Shown: positions 25,549 through 35,275 of the stretch, in pieces
Layout of the letters: each line of letters begins with the position of its first letter
Position numbering within the stretch: the first letter of the stretch is position 1
Source of the DNA: Deltaproteobacteria bacterium
Lineage (GTDB): Bacteria > Myxococcota_A > UBA9160 > UBA4427
DNA length: 64,000 bases
Direction of reading: 5' to 3'
Assembly (NCBI GenBank): GCA_002719955.1
Contig: PBFW01000067.1
Coordinates: 62,001 to 126,000, forward strand
Notes under the pieces: model-generated
What the model was told of the DNA's origin: nothing
Seen by the model: the letters and a program-made list of their open reading frames with translations, nothing else
The model's database searches: none
Program-made: the position numbers and the translations under genes

Positions 25549-26567
25549 CTTGAGGCAGCTCCGTTTCGGGCCCCCCTACCGGGGTCGGTCAGCGGTCGCG
25601 AGAAGGGCGACACGAGCATAATCCGGCCACCCTCCGGTGAGAAGAGAGAAGCGTGGATCAGCTCATTTTGGCAATGCTGACGGGGACTTTGATGCGTAGC
25701 GTTCTCCCCTCATGTGCATGTGAGCGCCCTTCGGGCTCCGCGGCGCCCATGAGGGAGGCGCCCAGCTTGAGCGTGCTCGATGAGAGCGGTTGATGCGTGC
25801 TTCATGCGATTCTCGAAGGAGGCAGCGATGCCCTGAATCCAACTCGCAGCCAGCTCGTCGAGGGGGCCTCGACGGTGGGACGAGCGGCGTCGCCGCCCAC
25901 AAATGACTCGTCGAGATGTGGAGCGCGGGTATTTCCATTCCATAGGTAGTCCGCCCCGAATCTGCTGGCGCTGACTGTCGGGCGTCGAGTGAAGTTGCAA
26001 GAGTTCGTGTAAAACCCAAAAAATCGCTTGGAAATCCGTTTCAGATTAGAAAGAATACGGGCGCGCCCCAGATCCTCCAAGTCGACCCATTGATGGTCGG
26101 GCACCGGTAAAACCCGGCGCCGGCCCTGGAGAATCCTGTCAGGACGTCGTTCGGGCTCGCTGTCTTCTGGTCAGCGGGGCGGGGCGATTCGCGACAGGTT
26201 TGATCTCTCGGTGCAGAGCGAGTGGAGGGTCAGGTCGTAAATCGTGTCCATGACATTCAGTCCGAGGGTCCGCCGGGTGGAACACCGGTTTCGTCCCGGG
26301 TTCTCACCGGGAAGGGTTCGTGCCGAAGCAGATGGGATTTCGGCGCTCGCCGATCGCCCGGATGGCTTTGGGGCGGTCGGGTGCGATCGCGTCGAGAAGC
26401 GGTGTAGTGTCCACAGCCCTGTGGAGCCGAGGGGGGCCTGTCGCTCAGGCGAACGGCGAAGAGAACGAAGCGAACAGTCAAACGACCCGCGATGAGAAAT
26501 AACATCTTGGGTTGAATCGAAGTATCCAAGAGTCGATTTGGTCTGATGTGGACCGAGGAGAGATTGA
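25549..26567. other. 1 kb gap between divergent operons, no gene seen
   Basis: This region must carry the promoters of lutABC (minus) and of the TonB operon (plus). Frames in it lack good starts, codon preference or recognisable products. GC content falls near its middle and at its right end (26480-26560), the probable promoter area of the TonB operon. GAGGAG just before 26568 is the ribosome site of the first plus-strand gene. I found no clear tRNA, hairpin or repeat. Confidence 0.4.
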
Positions 26568-27365
26568 ATGATGACCTTCAGGGCGACGGCGATCGGGATC
26601 GCCAGTGCCGCAACCAGCTTCCTGGCTATTTCGCTGGCAGCAACATCCGTTGTGGGACAGCAGTTGGATCCGCCGATCGAAGCGCGCGCGCAGGCCAATG
26701 CGACGGGCGCCGAGTCTCAGGAGCGCGTCGAGGGAATCGCGTCCGCGACGGATACATTGATCGCCGAGTACCGACTGACGAACAAGAAGATCGAATCGCT
26801 TCGGATCTTCAATAAGCAACTCGGACTGGTCATCGACTCCCAAAATGAGGAGTTGGCCTCTCTCCAGCGCCAGATCGATAGCGTCGAAGAGGTTGGCCGC
26901 GCGGTCACACCGCTCATGCTCAAGATGATCGAAGCGCTCGATACCTTCGTGAAGCTGGACGTTCCCTTCCTGGTGGAGGAACGCACGAAGCGCGTGGCCG
27001 GTCTCCGCGTCCTGATGCGTCGTTCGGACGTGGCGGAGCCCGAGCGTTACCGCCGGATTCTCGAGGCCTATCAGATCGAGGGCGACTACGGTCGAACCAT
27101 CGATGCCCACGGCGGTACGATCGCGAAGGGCGATGTCGAAGTTCCGGTCGATTTTCTCCGGATCGGCCGAATCGGTCTGCTCTACAAGACGCGTGACGCT
27201 TCGGAATATGGCGTGTGGAATCAGGCGAAGCGGCAATACGAGACGCTCAATGCGAGCGATTATGCCAATTGGATCGATGAGGGGCTCCGCGTAGCGAAGA
27301 AGCAGTCCGCTCCCCAGCTGATCCGCGTGCCACTTCCGCAGCCCGAGTCTGGAGGTCAGAGCTGA
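26568..27365 (+). CDS. DUF3450 protein of a TonB2-type operon
   Basis: 265-residue exported protein: signal peptide (about 1-31, cleavage near VVGQ), a coiled-coil (about 45-110) and the DUF3450 pattern (ALDTFVKLDVPFLVEER, RRILEAYQIEGDYGRTIDA). In Vibrio-type TonB2 operons a DUF3450 gene precedes TtpC, ExbB2, ExbD2, TonB2 and a TPR protein, and the same order is seen here. It is probably a periplasmic partner of TtpC. GAGGAG precedes ATG 26568 (a second ATG follows immediately). The stop overlaps the next ATG by one base. Confidence 0.88.
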   Translation: MMTFRATAIGIASAATSFLAISLAATSVVGQQLDPPIEARAQANATGAESQERVEGIASATDTLIAEYRLTNKKIESLRIFNKQLGLVIDSQNEELASLQRQIDSVEEVGRAVTPLMLKMIEALDTFVKLDVPFLVEERTKRVAGLRVLMRRSDVAEPERYRRILEAYQIEGDYGRTIDAHGGTIAKGDVEVPVDFLRIGRIGLLYKTRDASEYGVWNQAKRQYETLNASDYANWIDEGLRVAKKQSAPQLIRVPLPQPESGGQS

Positions 27366-28795
27366 TGACGTCTTCTAGTTTTATTGCGACGGGGTCGCGG
27401 GGTGCAGGATTCGTGACGTCGCGGCCCTTGGCGGCGATGGCTGTTTGCGTGGCGTTTGTGCTGGGAGCAGGGGTCGCTTCAGCGCAGGAGGCGGCAGAGC
27501 CGCCGGCGATGGTGATCGAGAGCCCGACCGTGACGACTGCCGAGGAACTCTTGGAGGCCGTTCGAAGGAGCTGGGAAATCGAGAAGCGCGAGGACAGGGA
27601 GCGTGAGAGTCGCTTCCAGAATGTGCGCGAGGACCAGCGGCAATTGCTCGCGGATGCGAAGGGCGAGGAAGCTCGCCAGGAAGCGAGGAGCCAGGCGCTC
27701 GAGAAGGAGTACCAGGACAAGGAGGTCACGATTGCCGAACTCGAGGAAGCGCTGGAACAGCGCATGGGCAATCTCGGTGAACTCTTCGGCGTGACGCGCC
27801 AGATCTCGGGTGATACTCGAGGCAACGTCGAGGCCTCGATCACGACCGCGCAGTTCGGCACGGAGCGCGTCGAGTTCCTCGAAGAACTGGGCAAGAGCAA
27901 GGAACTCCCGTCGATCGCCCACCTCGAGCGACTCTGGGCCGAGATGGTCCGCGAGATGGTCGAGCAGGGGAAGATCGTCGAGTTCGAAGCCGACGTGTAT
28001 ACGCCCAGTGGGGTCCTGAAGCGTCAGGTGACGCGTGCCGGTGTTTTCTCGGTCATCTCGGAAGGGCAATACCTGCTCTGGGATCCGAATGAACAGCAGT
28101 TGCAGGTGCTCAGCCGCCAGCCTCCTGGGCGCTTCGTGGATACGGTCGGCGACTATGTCGCCGGCTCGAGCGAGTCTCTCACGGGCCTCGCGATCGATCC
28201 GAGCCGTGGATCGCTGCTGGCTGTCCTGATCGAGACCCGCGGTCTGACCGAGCGGATCCCGGAGGGGGGGCCCGTTGGTTATACGGTGATCGGACTCGGC
28301 ATCCTGGCTGGATTGCTGGGCTTCTACAAGATGATCGTTCTCTTCATCACCGGACGGAAGGTCGAGGCGCAGAAGAAGAATAGCCGTGCCGATACGGGCA
28401 ATCCCCTCGGTCGCATTCTCGCGGTTGCGTCGGATAACCCGGATGCGGATCGCGAACAGCTCGAGCTCATGCTCGACGAAGTGGTGCTTCGCGAGTCGAG
28501 CAGGCTCGAGGGGCTGGTTTGGCTGGTGCGGATCGTTTCGGTGGTCGCGCCGCTGATGGGTCTGCTCGGAACGGTCACCGGCATGATCCGGACCTTCCAA
28601 TCGATCACGCTCTTCGGCGCCGGCGATCCGCGAATGATGGCGGGTGGTATTTCGGAAGCCCTCGTGACCACGATGCTCGGTCTGGTGACGGCGATTCCAC
28701 TGGTGCTGCTACACGCCGTTCTGGCCAACAACACGAAGAAGATCGTCGATACGCTCGACGAACAGAGCGCGGGCCTGATCGCGCAACAGGAATAG
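27365..28795 (+). CDS. ttpC: TtpC-like MotA/TolQ/ExbB proton-channel protein
   Basis: 476 residues: signal-like segment (about 20-40), a long periplasmic coiled-coil (about 60-150), a second periplasmic part, a membrane helix (GYTVIGLGILAGLLGFYKMI), then the MotA/TolQ/ExbB channel domain (VSVVAPLMGLLGTVTGMIRT ... GGISEALVTTMLGLVTAIPLV). This is the layout of TtpC, the extra component of TonB2-type systems. It should join the ExbB/ExbD motor that drives TonB-dependent outer-membrane uptake. The start overlaps the preceding stop by one base. Confidence 0.9.
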   Translation: MTSSSFIATGSRGAGFVTSRPLAAMAVCVAFVLGAGVASAQEAAEPPAMVIESPTVTTAEELLEAVRRSWEIEKREDRERESRFQNVREDQRQLLADAKGEEARQEARSQALEKEYQDKEVTIAELEEALEQRMGNLGELFGVTRQISGDTRGNVEASITTAQFGTERVEFLEELGKSKELPSIAHLERLWAEMVREMVEQGKIVEFEADVYTPSGVLKRQVTRAGVFSVISEGQYLLWDPNEQQLQVLSRQPPGRFVDTVGDYVAGSSESLTGLAIDPSRGSLLAVLIETRGLTERIPEGGPVGYTVIGLGILAGLLGFYKMIVLFITGRKVEAQKKNSRADTGNPLGRILAVASDNPDADREQLELMLDEVVLRESSRLEGLVWLVRIVSVVAPLMGLLGTVTGMIRTFQSITLFGAGDPRMMAGGISEALVTTMLGLVTAIPLVLLHAVLANNTKKIVDTLDEQSAGLIAQQE

Positions 28796-28804
28796 TCGAA
28801 CCCC

Positions 28805-29335
28805 ATGGGCCAGATGATTCTAGACGTTCAGGCCTTCCTGGAGACGGGTGGCGGCGTACTCAACTTCATCGGCGTCGTCACGGTGGTGATGTGGACGTTG
28901 ATGCTCGAGCGCTTCTACTATTTCTATCGGATCTTTCCCCGAATCGCGGACGCGGTTCAGAGCGATTGGAAGGCGCGCGCTGATCACTCGTCGTGGGCCG
29001 CCCATCAGATCCGCCGCCTCAAGGTCTCCGAGCTGCGCATGCAGCTCGAGAGTGGCCTCCCCTATATCCGGGTGCTGGTGGCGCTCTGTCCGCTGCTCGG
29101 ATTGCTGGGGACCGTGACCGGGATGATCGAGGTCTTCGACGTCATGGCCGTGGCGGGCAGCGGCAATGCGAAGGCCATGGCGGGCGGCGTATCGAGAGCC
29201 ACGATCCCGACGATGGCGGGGATGGTTGCGGCCCTGTCCGGGCTGATCCTTTCCGCACGGCTCGAGCAGTTCGCGGCGGATGAAGGGGAGCGACTGGCCG
29301 ATCGCCTCGAAATCGAACATGGAGGTGGCGAATGA
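28805..29335 (+). CDS. exbB: Biopolymer transport protein ExbB
   Basis: 176 residues with three membrane segments (about 17-35, 92-115, 130-150) and the channel motif PLLGLLGTVTGMIEVF. Proton-channel subunit that energises TonB with ExbD. Shorter than E. coli ExbB (244) but usual for ExbB2. Its stop overlaps the exbD start (ATGA). Confidence 0.92.
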   Translation: MGQMILDVQAFLETGGGVLNFIGVVTVVMWTLMLERFYYFYRIFPRIADAVQSDWKARADHSSWAAHQIRRLKVSELRMQLESGLPYIRVLVALCPLLGLLGTVTGMIEVFDVMAVAGSGNAKAMAGGVSRATIPTMAGMVAALSGLILSARLEQFAADEGERLADRLEIEHGGGE

Positions 29336-29742
29336 GACGGCGGAGATCTTCAGGGATGGACGACGAAGCGGAAGTCGACTTGACGCCGATGCTCGATGTC
29401 GTCTTCATCATGCTCATCTTTTTCATCGTGACGGCCTCGTTCGTCAAGGAAGTCGGCATCGATCTGAATCGACCGCCTCCGGGTGAATCCGCGAAGGTGG
29501 TCACCGAGAATGAGAATATTCTGGTTCAGATCACGAACGATGGCCTGATCTTCATCGATCGTCGATCAGTCGATATCCGCGCTGTGCGCGCGAATATCGA
29601 GCGACTGCACGCCGAGCGTCCGAATGGGCAGGTCGTCGTGGCGCCCGGCGGGGCTTCGGCCAACGGAATTCTGGTCGAGGTGATGGACCAGGCGAGATTG
29701 GCCGGGGTCGAGGATATCTCGCTGGCCGCGGAGTTGAATTAG
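29332..29742 (+). CDS. exbD: Biopolymer transport protein ExbD
   Basis: 136 residues: short cytoplasmic tail, a membrane helix with the proton-path Asp (VDLTPMLDVVFIMLIFFIV) and a periplasmic domain. Partner of ExbB. ATG overlaps the exbB stop; tonB follows after two bases. Confidence 0.93.
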   Translation: MRRRRSSGMDDEAEVDLTPMLDVVFIMLIFFIVTASFVKEVGIDLNRPPPGESAKVVTENENILVQITNDGLIFIDRRSVDIRAVRANIERLHAERPNGQVVVAPGGASANGILVEVMDQARLAGVEDISLAAELN

Positions 29743-29744
29743 TC

Positions 29745-30368
29745 ATGGGTGCGGCACGCTTCCTGATCGCCTTCGGGTTCGCTGCCATTGTGACCTTCGG
29801 GCTCTTCTACCTGATGCAGAGCCTCATCGGCGTTGAGGGCTCACTCGACAAGAGCGAGGGGGTCAAGGTCGTCGACTTCGTTCACGTCAAACGATCCGAA
29901 GAGGTCAAGAAGAAGGAACGCGAGCCCCCGAAAAAGGAAAAGATCGACGACACACCACCGCCACCGGATTTCCAGATGGACCAGAACACGAACCTCGACG
30001 GCGCGGGAATTGGGATTGCCGCGGCGGTCGACACGTCGATGTCGCTCGATACGCAGGCCGGGTTCAGCATGGCGTCGGCTGACGGCGACGCGGTTCCGAT
30101 GGTTCGGGTACCGCCGCAATACCCGGAGCGCGCCCTCCAGCGCGGCATCGAGGGCCGCGTGCTGATCGAGTTCACGATCACCAAATCGGGCGCGGTCAAG
30201 GATGCGAAGGTCGTCGCAGCGGAGCCCAGTTCGATCTTTAACAAGGCGGCGATCAAGGCCGTTCTTCAGTGGAAATACAATCCGAAGATCGTGAACGGCA
30301 AGCCTGTCGAGCAGGTCGGAGTGCGAATCGCGATTCCATTCAGGCTGGGCAAAGCAGAGGCTTCCTGA
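29745..30368 (+). CDS. tonB: TonB energy-transducing protein
   Basis: 207 residues: N-terminal membrane anchor (about 5-27), a charged Lys/Glu/Pro linker (KKKEREPPKKEK, TPPPPDF), and a C-terminal TonB domain (RVPPQYPERALQRGIEGRVL ... VLQWKYNPKIVNGKPV). It carries force from ExbB/ExbD to outer-membrane receptors. The short Pro/Lys linker matches TonB2. No receptor gene lies in the window. Confidence 0.93.
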   Translation: MGAARFLIAFGFAAIVTFGLFYLMQSLIGVEGSLDKSEGVKVVDFVHVKRSEEVKKKEREPPKKEKIDDTPPPPDFQMDQNTNLDGAGIGIAAAVDTSMSLDTQAGFSMASADGDAVPMVRVPPQYPERALQRGIEGRVLIEFTITKSGAVKDAKVVAAEPSSIFNKAAIKAVLQWKYNPKIVNGKPVEQVGVRIAIPFRLGKAEAS

Positions 30369-30449
30369 GGAATCGTTTGTGGGAGGCTCTCGTGATTCGA
30401 TTTCACCGGATCAGCGGGCCCTTAGAGAAGTGAGTGGGTGGAGAGAATC

Positions 30450-31745
30450 ATGATGCGCAACGATCGCTCGCGAAACCTTGGCTGCGATCGTCTGGATCGG
30501 GTGGGAACCCGATCCGGGCGAGTGGCTCGTTGGATGGCTGTATCGGTCTCGCTCTTCGTTGCGCTTTCGCTGATCGCAGCGGCGGGGCCGGCCTTCTCCC
30601 AGGTGAACAAATATCAGTTCGGCAAGCGCAATCTCAAGAAGATGGCCAAGCTCATCGCACTCGAGCAGGGGGGTGATCGCGCCGGTGCCAAGGAGATGCT
30701 TGAGAGCATCAACCTGAAGCGCGCCAGGCCCTACGGACGCGCGCGGGTCATGCAGCTGCTCGGCTCATTCGCCGCCCAGGAAGAGGATTTTGAGACGGCC
30801 CTCGTCTATCTCGAAGGCTGTGTTGCCGAAAATGCGCTTCCGCCGATCGAGCAGTTGCGCGCGCTCTATCTGGTGGGTCAACTGCAGACGATGCTCGAGC
30901 GATTCGATGATGCGATCGTGACGCTCGAATCCTGGATATCGCAGGTCGAGGCGCCGGCCCCCAGCTCCTTCTACACGCTGGCGGTCACCTATTACCAGGC
31001 CGAGCGTCCGGAAGATGCGGTCGCGCCGGCAAAAAAGGCGGTCGAGCTTTCGGACGAGCCACGAGAGTCCTGGTATCGCCTTCTCCTCTCCCTCTATCTC
31101 GAGCGGCAGGAATATCCCCAAGCGCTCGCCCTGCTCGACGACATCATTCTCACCTTCCCGAAGAAGGCCTATTGGTCCCAGATGGCCGCGATCTACTCCG
31201 AGCTCGACGAGATGGACAAGAGCCTCGCCGTCCAGCAATTGTCCAAGAGCGAAGGGTTCATCACGGAGGATCGCGACCTCACGCGGGTCGCTCAGATGTT
31301 CATGGTCGAGGGCTTGCCCCATCGCGGCGCCGCGATCATGAAGCAGGGCCTCCAGGATGGCAGTATCGAGCCCACCAAACAGGCCTATCAGACCTATTCG
31401 GATACCTTGCTGCAGTCACGCGAATGGGCACTTGCGGTCGAACCGCTGACCAAGGCGGCGGAGCTGAATGACAATGGCTCGCTCTTCGTGCGCCTCGCCC
31501 AGGTGAATCTTCAACTGGGTCGCTGGGGAGACGCACGAAGCTCTCTCTCTCAGGCTTTCGACAAGGGCGATCTGAGCGATGAGGGGCAGGCGCAGATCCT
31601 GATGGGAATCGCGGCCGCCAACGACAAGAAGTGGGTCGCAGCCACCCGGGCTTTTTCGCTCGCCCAGGAATTCGATGGGACGGCCGAGGTCGCCGGGAAG
31701 TGGAAGGCGTACGTCGAGCGAGAGAAGGCCCGGCTGGGCGATTAG
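30450..31745 (+). CDS. TPR-repeat protein of the TonB operon
   Basis: 431 residues: signal peptide (about 25-52, ending AAGPAFS), then helical TPR repeats through the whole mature part (for example ALVYLEGCVAENALPPIEQL, PLTKAAELNDNGSLFVRLAQ). In TonB2-type operons the last gene encodes a periplasmic TPR protein of unclear role, probably contacting TonB or a receptor. Start ATG 30450 has GGAG six bases upstream; a GTG at 30438 is the alternative. It follows tonB by 81 bases. Confidence 0.88.
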   Translation: MMRNDRSRNLGCDRLDRVGTRSGRVARWMAVSVSLFVALSLIAAAGPAFSQVNKYQFGKRNLKKMAKLIALEQGGDRAGAKEMLESINLKRARPYGRARVMQLLGSFAAQEEDFETALVYLEGCVAENALPPIEQLRALYLVGQLQTMLERFDDAIVTLESWISQVEAPAPSSFYTLAVTYYQAERPEDAVAPAKKAVELSDEPRESWYRLLLSLYLERQEYPQALALLDDIILTFPKKAYWSQMAAIYSELDEMDKSLAVQQLSKSEGFITEDRDLTRVAQMFMVEGLPHRGAAIMKQGLQDGSIEPTKQAYQTYSDTLLQSREWALAVEPLTKAAELNDNGSLFVRLAQVNLQLGRWGDARSSLSQAFDKGDLSDEGQAQILMGIAAANDKKWVAATRAFSLAQEFDGTAEVAGKWKAYVEREKARLGD

Positions 31746-31959
31746 AAAGCGGGCCGAAAATACGCGCGCCCAAATGCCCGCGTCGGGCTCCGAACGTGGC
31801 CCGCGGGATCTGGGTTTAGTGCTTTTCGCCCATTCCTTCGGAGCGTGTTCGGCGTTAGTGTCTGCCCGATTTTTCGGGTCTGCCCGCCAGCGGAAAATCC
31901 CCACCAAGCCGAGACCCGCGCGACCACAGGGTTGCGCTTGATTGAGGAAATCGCTCTTC

Positions 31960-34092
31960 ATGACCGCCCACACGACCCCTGCTTCTTCTTCGCCGACCCT
32001 ACTGGGGACCGATGACCCCGTCCTCCTCGAGCGAATCGAAAACACCATCCGATTCCTGTCGGTGGATGCGGTCGAACGCGCCGGGATCGGGCACGTCGGT
32101 GCCGCGATGGCTCTTGCGGCGGCCGCCTTCGAACTTTGGGACAACCATCTTCGCTTCGATCCTCAGGACCCCGATTGGTGTTTGCGTGATCGCTTCGTGT
32201 TGTCGAATGGTCATGCGTCGATGTTGCAGTATTCGCTGCTCCACCTCTTCGGCTTCGATCTGACCCTCGAGGATATCGGTCAGTTCCGGCAGTTCGGATC
32301 GCGCACGCCGGGACATCCGGAATACGGGGATACGGCTGGGGTCGAGTTGACGACGGGACCGCTCGGACAGGGTATTGCCCACGGCGTTGGGATGGCCCTT
32401 GCGGGTCGCATGACCGCGTCACAATTCGGAGGCGTCGGGGTCGAGGGGGCGAATCGCGACCGCCCGGGACAGCATTTCGTGTACGGCATCGTCGGGGATG
32501 GGTGTCTCATGGAAGGTGTGGCCTCCGAAGCGGCTTCCTTCGCGGGCAGTCACTCTCTCGGCAATCTGATCTTCATCTACGACGACAACGCCATCACGAT
32601 CGACGGGGGCACCGAGATCACCTTCGCCGAGAGTGTCCCGAAGCGTTTTGATGCCTACGGCTGGCAGGTCATCGACTCGGTCGATGGTCAGGATCGCGCG
32701 GGTCTCTCACGCGCCCTCGAGGCGGGACGGCGGGAGACGGATCGACCCACGCTGATCGTGCTCAAGACCCTGATCGGTCGCGGCGCCCCGAATTTCGAGG
32801 GCCGCAGCAAGGCGCACGGAGGCCCGCTCGGCGAGGAGGAGACGAAGCTCGCCAAAGAGGGGCTCAGCTGGCCGACCGAGCGTGATCTGGTCGTGCCCGA
32901 CGATGTGCGCGAATACTGCTGCGGACGCGCGGCGACGAAACACGCGGAGCGCGAGGCCAGTGATGCGCGTTTCGAGGCCTGGCGCAGCGTGAATGCGGAG
33001 GTGGCCGCGGCCTGGAGCACAGCACGAACACGATCGCTGCCGGCGGATCTGGTGGCCACGTTGGTCGCCGGACTCGATGGCGCCAAGAATGCGACCCGCA
33101 AGCACTCGGCGACCGTGCTCGAACGATTGGCAGAGCATGTGCCCTATATGGCGGGTGGCTCTGCGGATCTCGCGGGCTCGGCGGCTCCGCCGATCATCAA
33201 GCGTGCGGGAATCGTCGGTCCTGGCGCGGGCGATGGCGTTGATCCCTTTGCGGGCCGGAATATCCATTTCGGTGTGCGTGAGCATGCAATGGGCTCGATC
33301 GCAAATGGCATCGCGCTCGACGGCACCTTCCTGGCTTATTGCGGCACCTTTATGATCTTCAGCGACTATATGCGTCCGTCGATTCGGCTGGCCGCGCTCC
33401 AGAAAGCGCAGACACTCTTCGTGTTCACCCACGACTCGATCTTCGTTGGTGAGGATGGTCCGACCCATCAGCCGGTTGAGCAACTCGATGGTCTTCGCGT
33501 GATTCCGGGGCTGACGGTCTTCCGTCCGGCGGACGGCGTGGAGACCGCGATGGCCTACGCCTACTATCTGATTGGCGCCGAAGGGGCTGTCTCAGGCGCC
33601 GAGGGTGCGGATGCGAGTGGGCCGAGGCGCGGCCCCGTCCTCCTCTCGCTGACGCGGCAGGGATTGCCGGGTCTCGAGCGCCCCGCGAGCTTTGAGCCGA
33701 CGGACGTCTGGAAAGGCGCCCATATCGTCTCGGATCCGATCGAGAAGGCCGACGTCGTGCTGCTCGCAACCGGGAGCGAGGTCTCTCTCGCCGTGGAAGC
33801 CGCGGTGGATCTCGCCGGGGATGGCGTGAAGGCGCGGGTGGTTTCGATGCCGAGTATCGATCTCTTCCTCCAACAATCCGAAGCGGATCAGGACGCGGTC
33901 CTTCCGGAGGATGGAACACCGATCGTCGCGGTCGAGGCCGGCCGGGGTGAAACGCTGCGTCGTTTCGTCGGGCGTCGGGGGCTGGTCATCGGCATGGAGA
34001 GTTTCGGGGCCTCGGCGCCCTACGAGGCCTTGGCCGACCATTTCGGCTTTACGGCGAGCAGCGTCGCGAAGCGGGTCAAGGCGCATATCTAG
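31960..34092 (+). CDS. tkt: Transketolase
   Basis: Thiamine-diphosphate enzyme of the pentose-phosphate pathway, 710 residues. TPP site GDGCLMEGVASEAA with YDDNAITIDGGT; NGHASMLQYSLLHLFG near the N-terminus; pyrimidine domain FGVREHAMGSIANGIAL and HDSIFVGEDGPTHQPVEQL. ATG 31960 is chosen because homology begins soon after it and GAGG lies upstream; a TTG at 31942 would add six residues. About 215 bases separate it from the TonB operon, so it likely has its own promoter. Confidence 0.95.
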   Translation: MTAHTTPASSSPTLLGTDDPVLLERIENTIRFLSVDAVERAGIGHVGAAMALAAAAFELWDNHLRFDPQDPDWCLRDRFVLSNGHASMLQYSLLHLFGFDLTLEDIGQFRQFGSRTPGHPEYGDTAGVELTTGPLGQGIAHGVGMALAGRMTASQFGGVGVEGANRDRPGQHFVYGIVGDGCLMEGVASEAASFAGSHSLGNLIFIYDDNAITIDGGTEITFAESVPKRFDAYGWQVIDSVDGQDRAGLSRALEAGRRETDRPTLIVLKTLIGRGAPNFEGRSKAHGGPLGEEETKLAKEGLSWPTERDLVVPDDVREYCCGRAATKHAEREASDARFEAWRSVNAEVAAAWSTARTRSLPADLVATLVAGLDGAKNATRKHSATVLERLAEHVPYMAGGSADLAGSAAPPIIKRAGIVGPGAGDGVDPFAGRNIHFGVREHAMGSIANGIALDGTFLAYCGTFMIFSDYMRPSIRLAALQKAQTLFVFTHDSIFVGEDGPTHQPVEQLDGLRVIPGLTVFRPADGVETAMAYAYYLIGAEGAVSGAEGADASGPRRGPVLLSLTRQGLPGLERPASFEPTDVWKGAHIVSDPIEKADVVLLATGSEVSLAVEAAVDLAGDGVKARVVSMPSIDLFLQQSEADQDAVLPEDGTPIVAVEAGRGETLRRFVGRRGLVIGMESFGASAPYEALADHFGFTASSVAKRVKAHI

Positions 34093-34098
34093 CGCGTG

Positions 34099-34530
34099 CT
34101 ACTCCTCGATCATCACCGAATCCATCGTGTCCCCCTGCGCGATGGTGTCGACGATGTCTTGCCCTTCGAGAACCTTCCCGAAGACACCGTGCTTGCCGTT
34201 CAGCCACGATGTTTCGACGTGGGTGATGAAGAATTGCGAGCCGTTCGTGTTCGGCCCGGCATTGGCCATCGAGAGCACGCCCGGGCCATCATGGGGCAGG
34301 GCGAGGGCGCCCGCCTCATCGTCGAATTTGTAGCCGGCGTCGCCGGTCCCGGTGCCCAGCGGGCAACCGGTCTGGACCATGAAGTCCGGGATGACGCGGT
34401 GAAAGGTGAGACCGTTATAGAAGCCTTCCTTCACGAGCTTGATGAAGTTCCCAGCCGTCTCGGGCGCCTCTTCGGTGAAGAGTTCGAGCTTGATGTCGCC
34501 CTTGTTGGTCGTGATCGTCGCGGTGGTCAT
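34099..34530 (-). CDS. ppiB: Peptidyl-prolyl cis-trans isomerase (cyclophilin, PpiB-like)
   Basis: 143-residue single-domain cyclophilin without signal peptide, so cytoplasmic. Active-site features FHRVIPDFMVQTG (Arg of the catalytic site), GSQFFITHVET and WLNGKHGVFGKV are complete. It catalyses proline isomerisation in folding. Convergent with transketolase (six bases apart) and divergent from the GreA-like gene. Confidence 0.95.
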   Translation of the reverse strand: MTTATITTNKGDIKLELFTEEAPETAGNFIKLVKEGFYNGLTFHRVIPDFMVQTGCPLGTGTGDAGYKFDDEAGALALPHDGPGVLSMANAGPNTNGSQFFITHVETSWLNGKHGVFGKVLEGQDIVDTIAQGDTMDSVMIEE

Positions 34531-34711
34531 GTCGGTCTCCGTCTTGTTTTGGAGCAGGCGGGGCGCGCTATGGGTGGCTCCGCTGCGAGAGGTTCCGAGA
34601 GGTCTTCAGAGGACTTTGTGGGGCGCCGAGTGTAACGCTTCGGTGCCGCCGCGCGCGCTTAATCGACGCGCTATGAAAGAAGCCGGGTCGTGGCGTGGAA
34701 GCCGGGGGATG

Positions 34712-35224
34712 ATGGACATCAAGAGATTTTTCGTCGAGGAGCTGAAGGGCGTCTACCGGCAGCGAATCGCCGGGGCGGCACGCGCCGAAGCGTCCGCTGC
34801 CGACGAAGCGGATCATCTTCGTGGCGAATCGACCGGGCGAGGGGACACGAAAACGGCGGCCATGGAGGGGCGAATGGCATCGGGGCATCGCCGCCGACGA
34901 AAACAGGCCTTGGCCGAAATGGCGCGGCTCCTCGACTTCGCCGAGAAGGGCATCGCGCGTTTTGCGCCGACGTCCCGGATCGATGTCGGCGCGCTGGTCG
35001 ATGTCCGGATCGAGGACGAGGCGGGGGAGGAGGAGCGGACACTCTTCTTCTTGCCGGTAGGGGCGGGTGTGGAGCTGAAGGGTCCCGGTGGCGACGGATT
35101 CGTCGTCGTTGTCACACCGAGATCACCCGTGGGGAAATCCCTAATGGGCTCGAGGGTCGGAGATGCCTTCGAGATCGGGGTCGATGGCCGCGATCGCGAA
35201 TGGACCGTCTTCGACCTTGGTTGA
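34712..35224 (+). CDS. GreA/GreB-family protein
   Basis: About 170 residues. The N-terminal helical part (LKGVYRQRIAGAARAEASAA, then EADHLRGES) and the C-terminal domain ending SPVGKSLMGSRVGDAFEI resemble the single-gene GreA/GreB-like proteins of proteobacteria. True GreA/B rescue stalled RNA polymerase by inserting a coiled-coil with acidic tip; here the coiled-coil is short, so a related role at RNA polymerase is inferred only. Two adjacent ATGs (34709 and 34712) follow GGAAG and a G run; the next start upstream is 34673. The gene faces away from the cyclophilin. Confidence 0.72.
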   Translation: MDIKRFFVEELKGVYRQRIAGAARAEASAADEADHLRGESTGRGDTKTAAMEGRMASGHRRRRKQALAEMARLLDFAEKGIARFAPTSRIDVGALVDVRIEDEAGEEERTLFFLPVGAGVELKGPGGDGFVVVVTPRSPVGKSLMGSRVGDAFEIGVDGRDREWTVFDLG

Positions 35225-35242
35225 GCACGATTCACAAACTCG

Positions 35243-35271
35243 TTGACGTGGGAAAAAATCCCGCATATTGT
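35243..35271 (+). promoter_or_regulatory. Sigma-70-type promoter with an operator-like spacer
   Basis: TTGACG (35243-35248) and TATTGT (35266-35271) are exactly 17 bases apart, the ideal spacing. The spacer is filled by the half-palindrome TGGGA-AAAAA-TCCCG at 35249-35263. It stands about 75 bases upstream of the secreted-protein start at 35346. Confidence 0.7.
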
Positions 35272-35275
35272 AGCT

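Noticed and set aside
25802-26104. 100-residue minus-strand frame in the 1 kb gap
   Set aside because: Poor start context, no family, and base composition does not follow the codon pattern of real genes here.
26171-26698. 175-residue minus-strand frame next to the TonB operon
   Set aside because: It overlaps the start of the DUF3450 gene on the other strand, has no clear ribosome site and no recognisable domain.
31866-31895. CCCGA-TTTT-TCGGG hairpin after the TPR gene
   Set aside because: Only a five-base stem; too weak to call a terminator.
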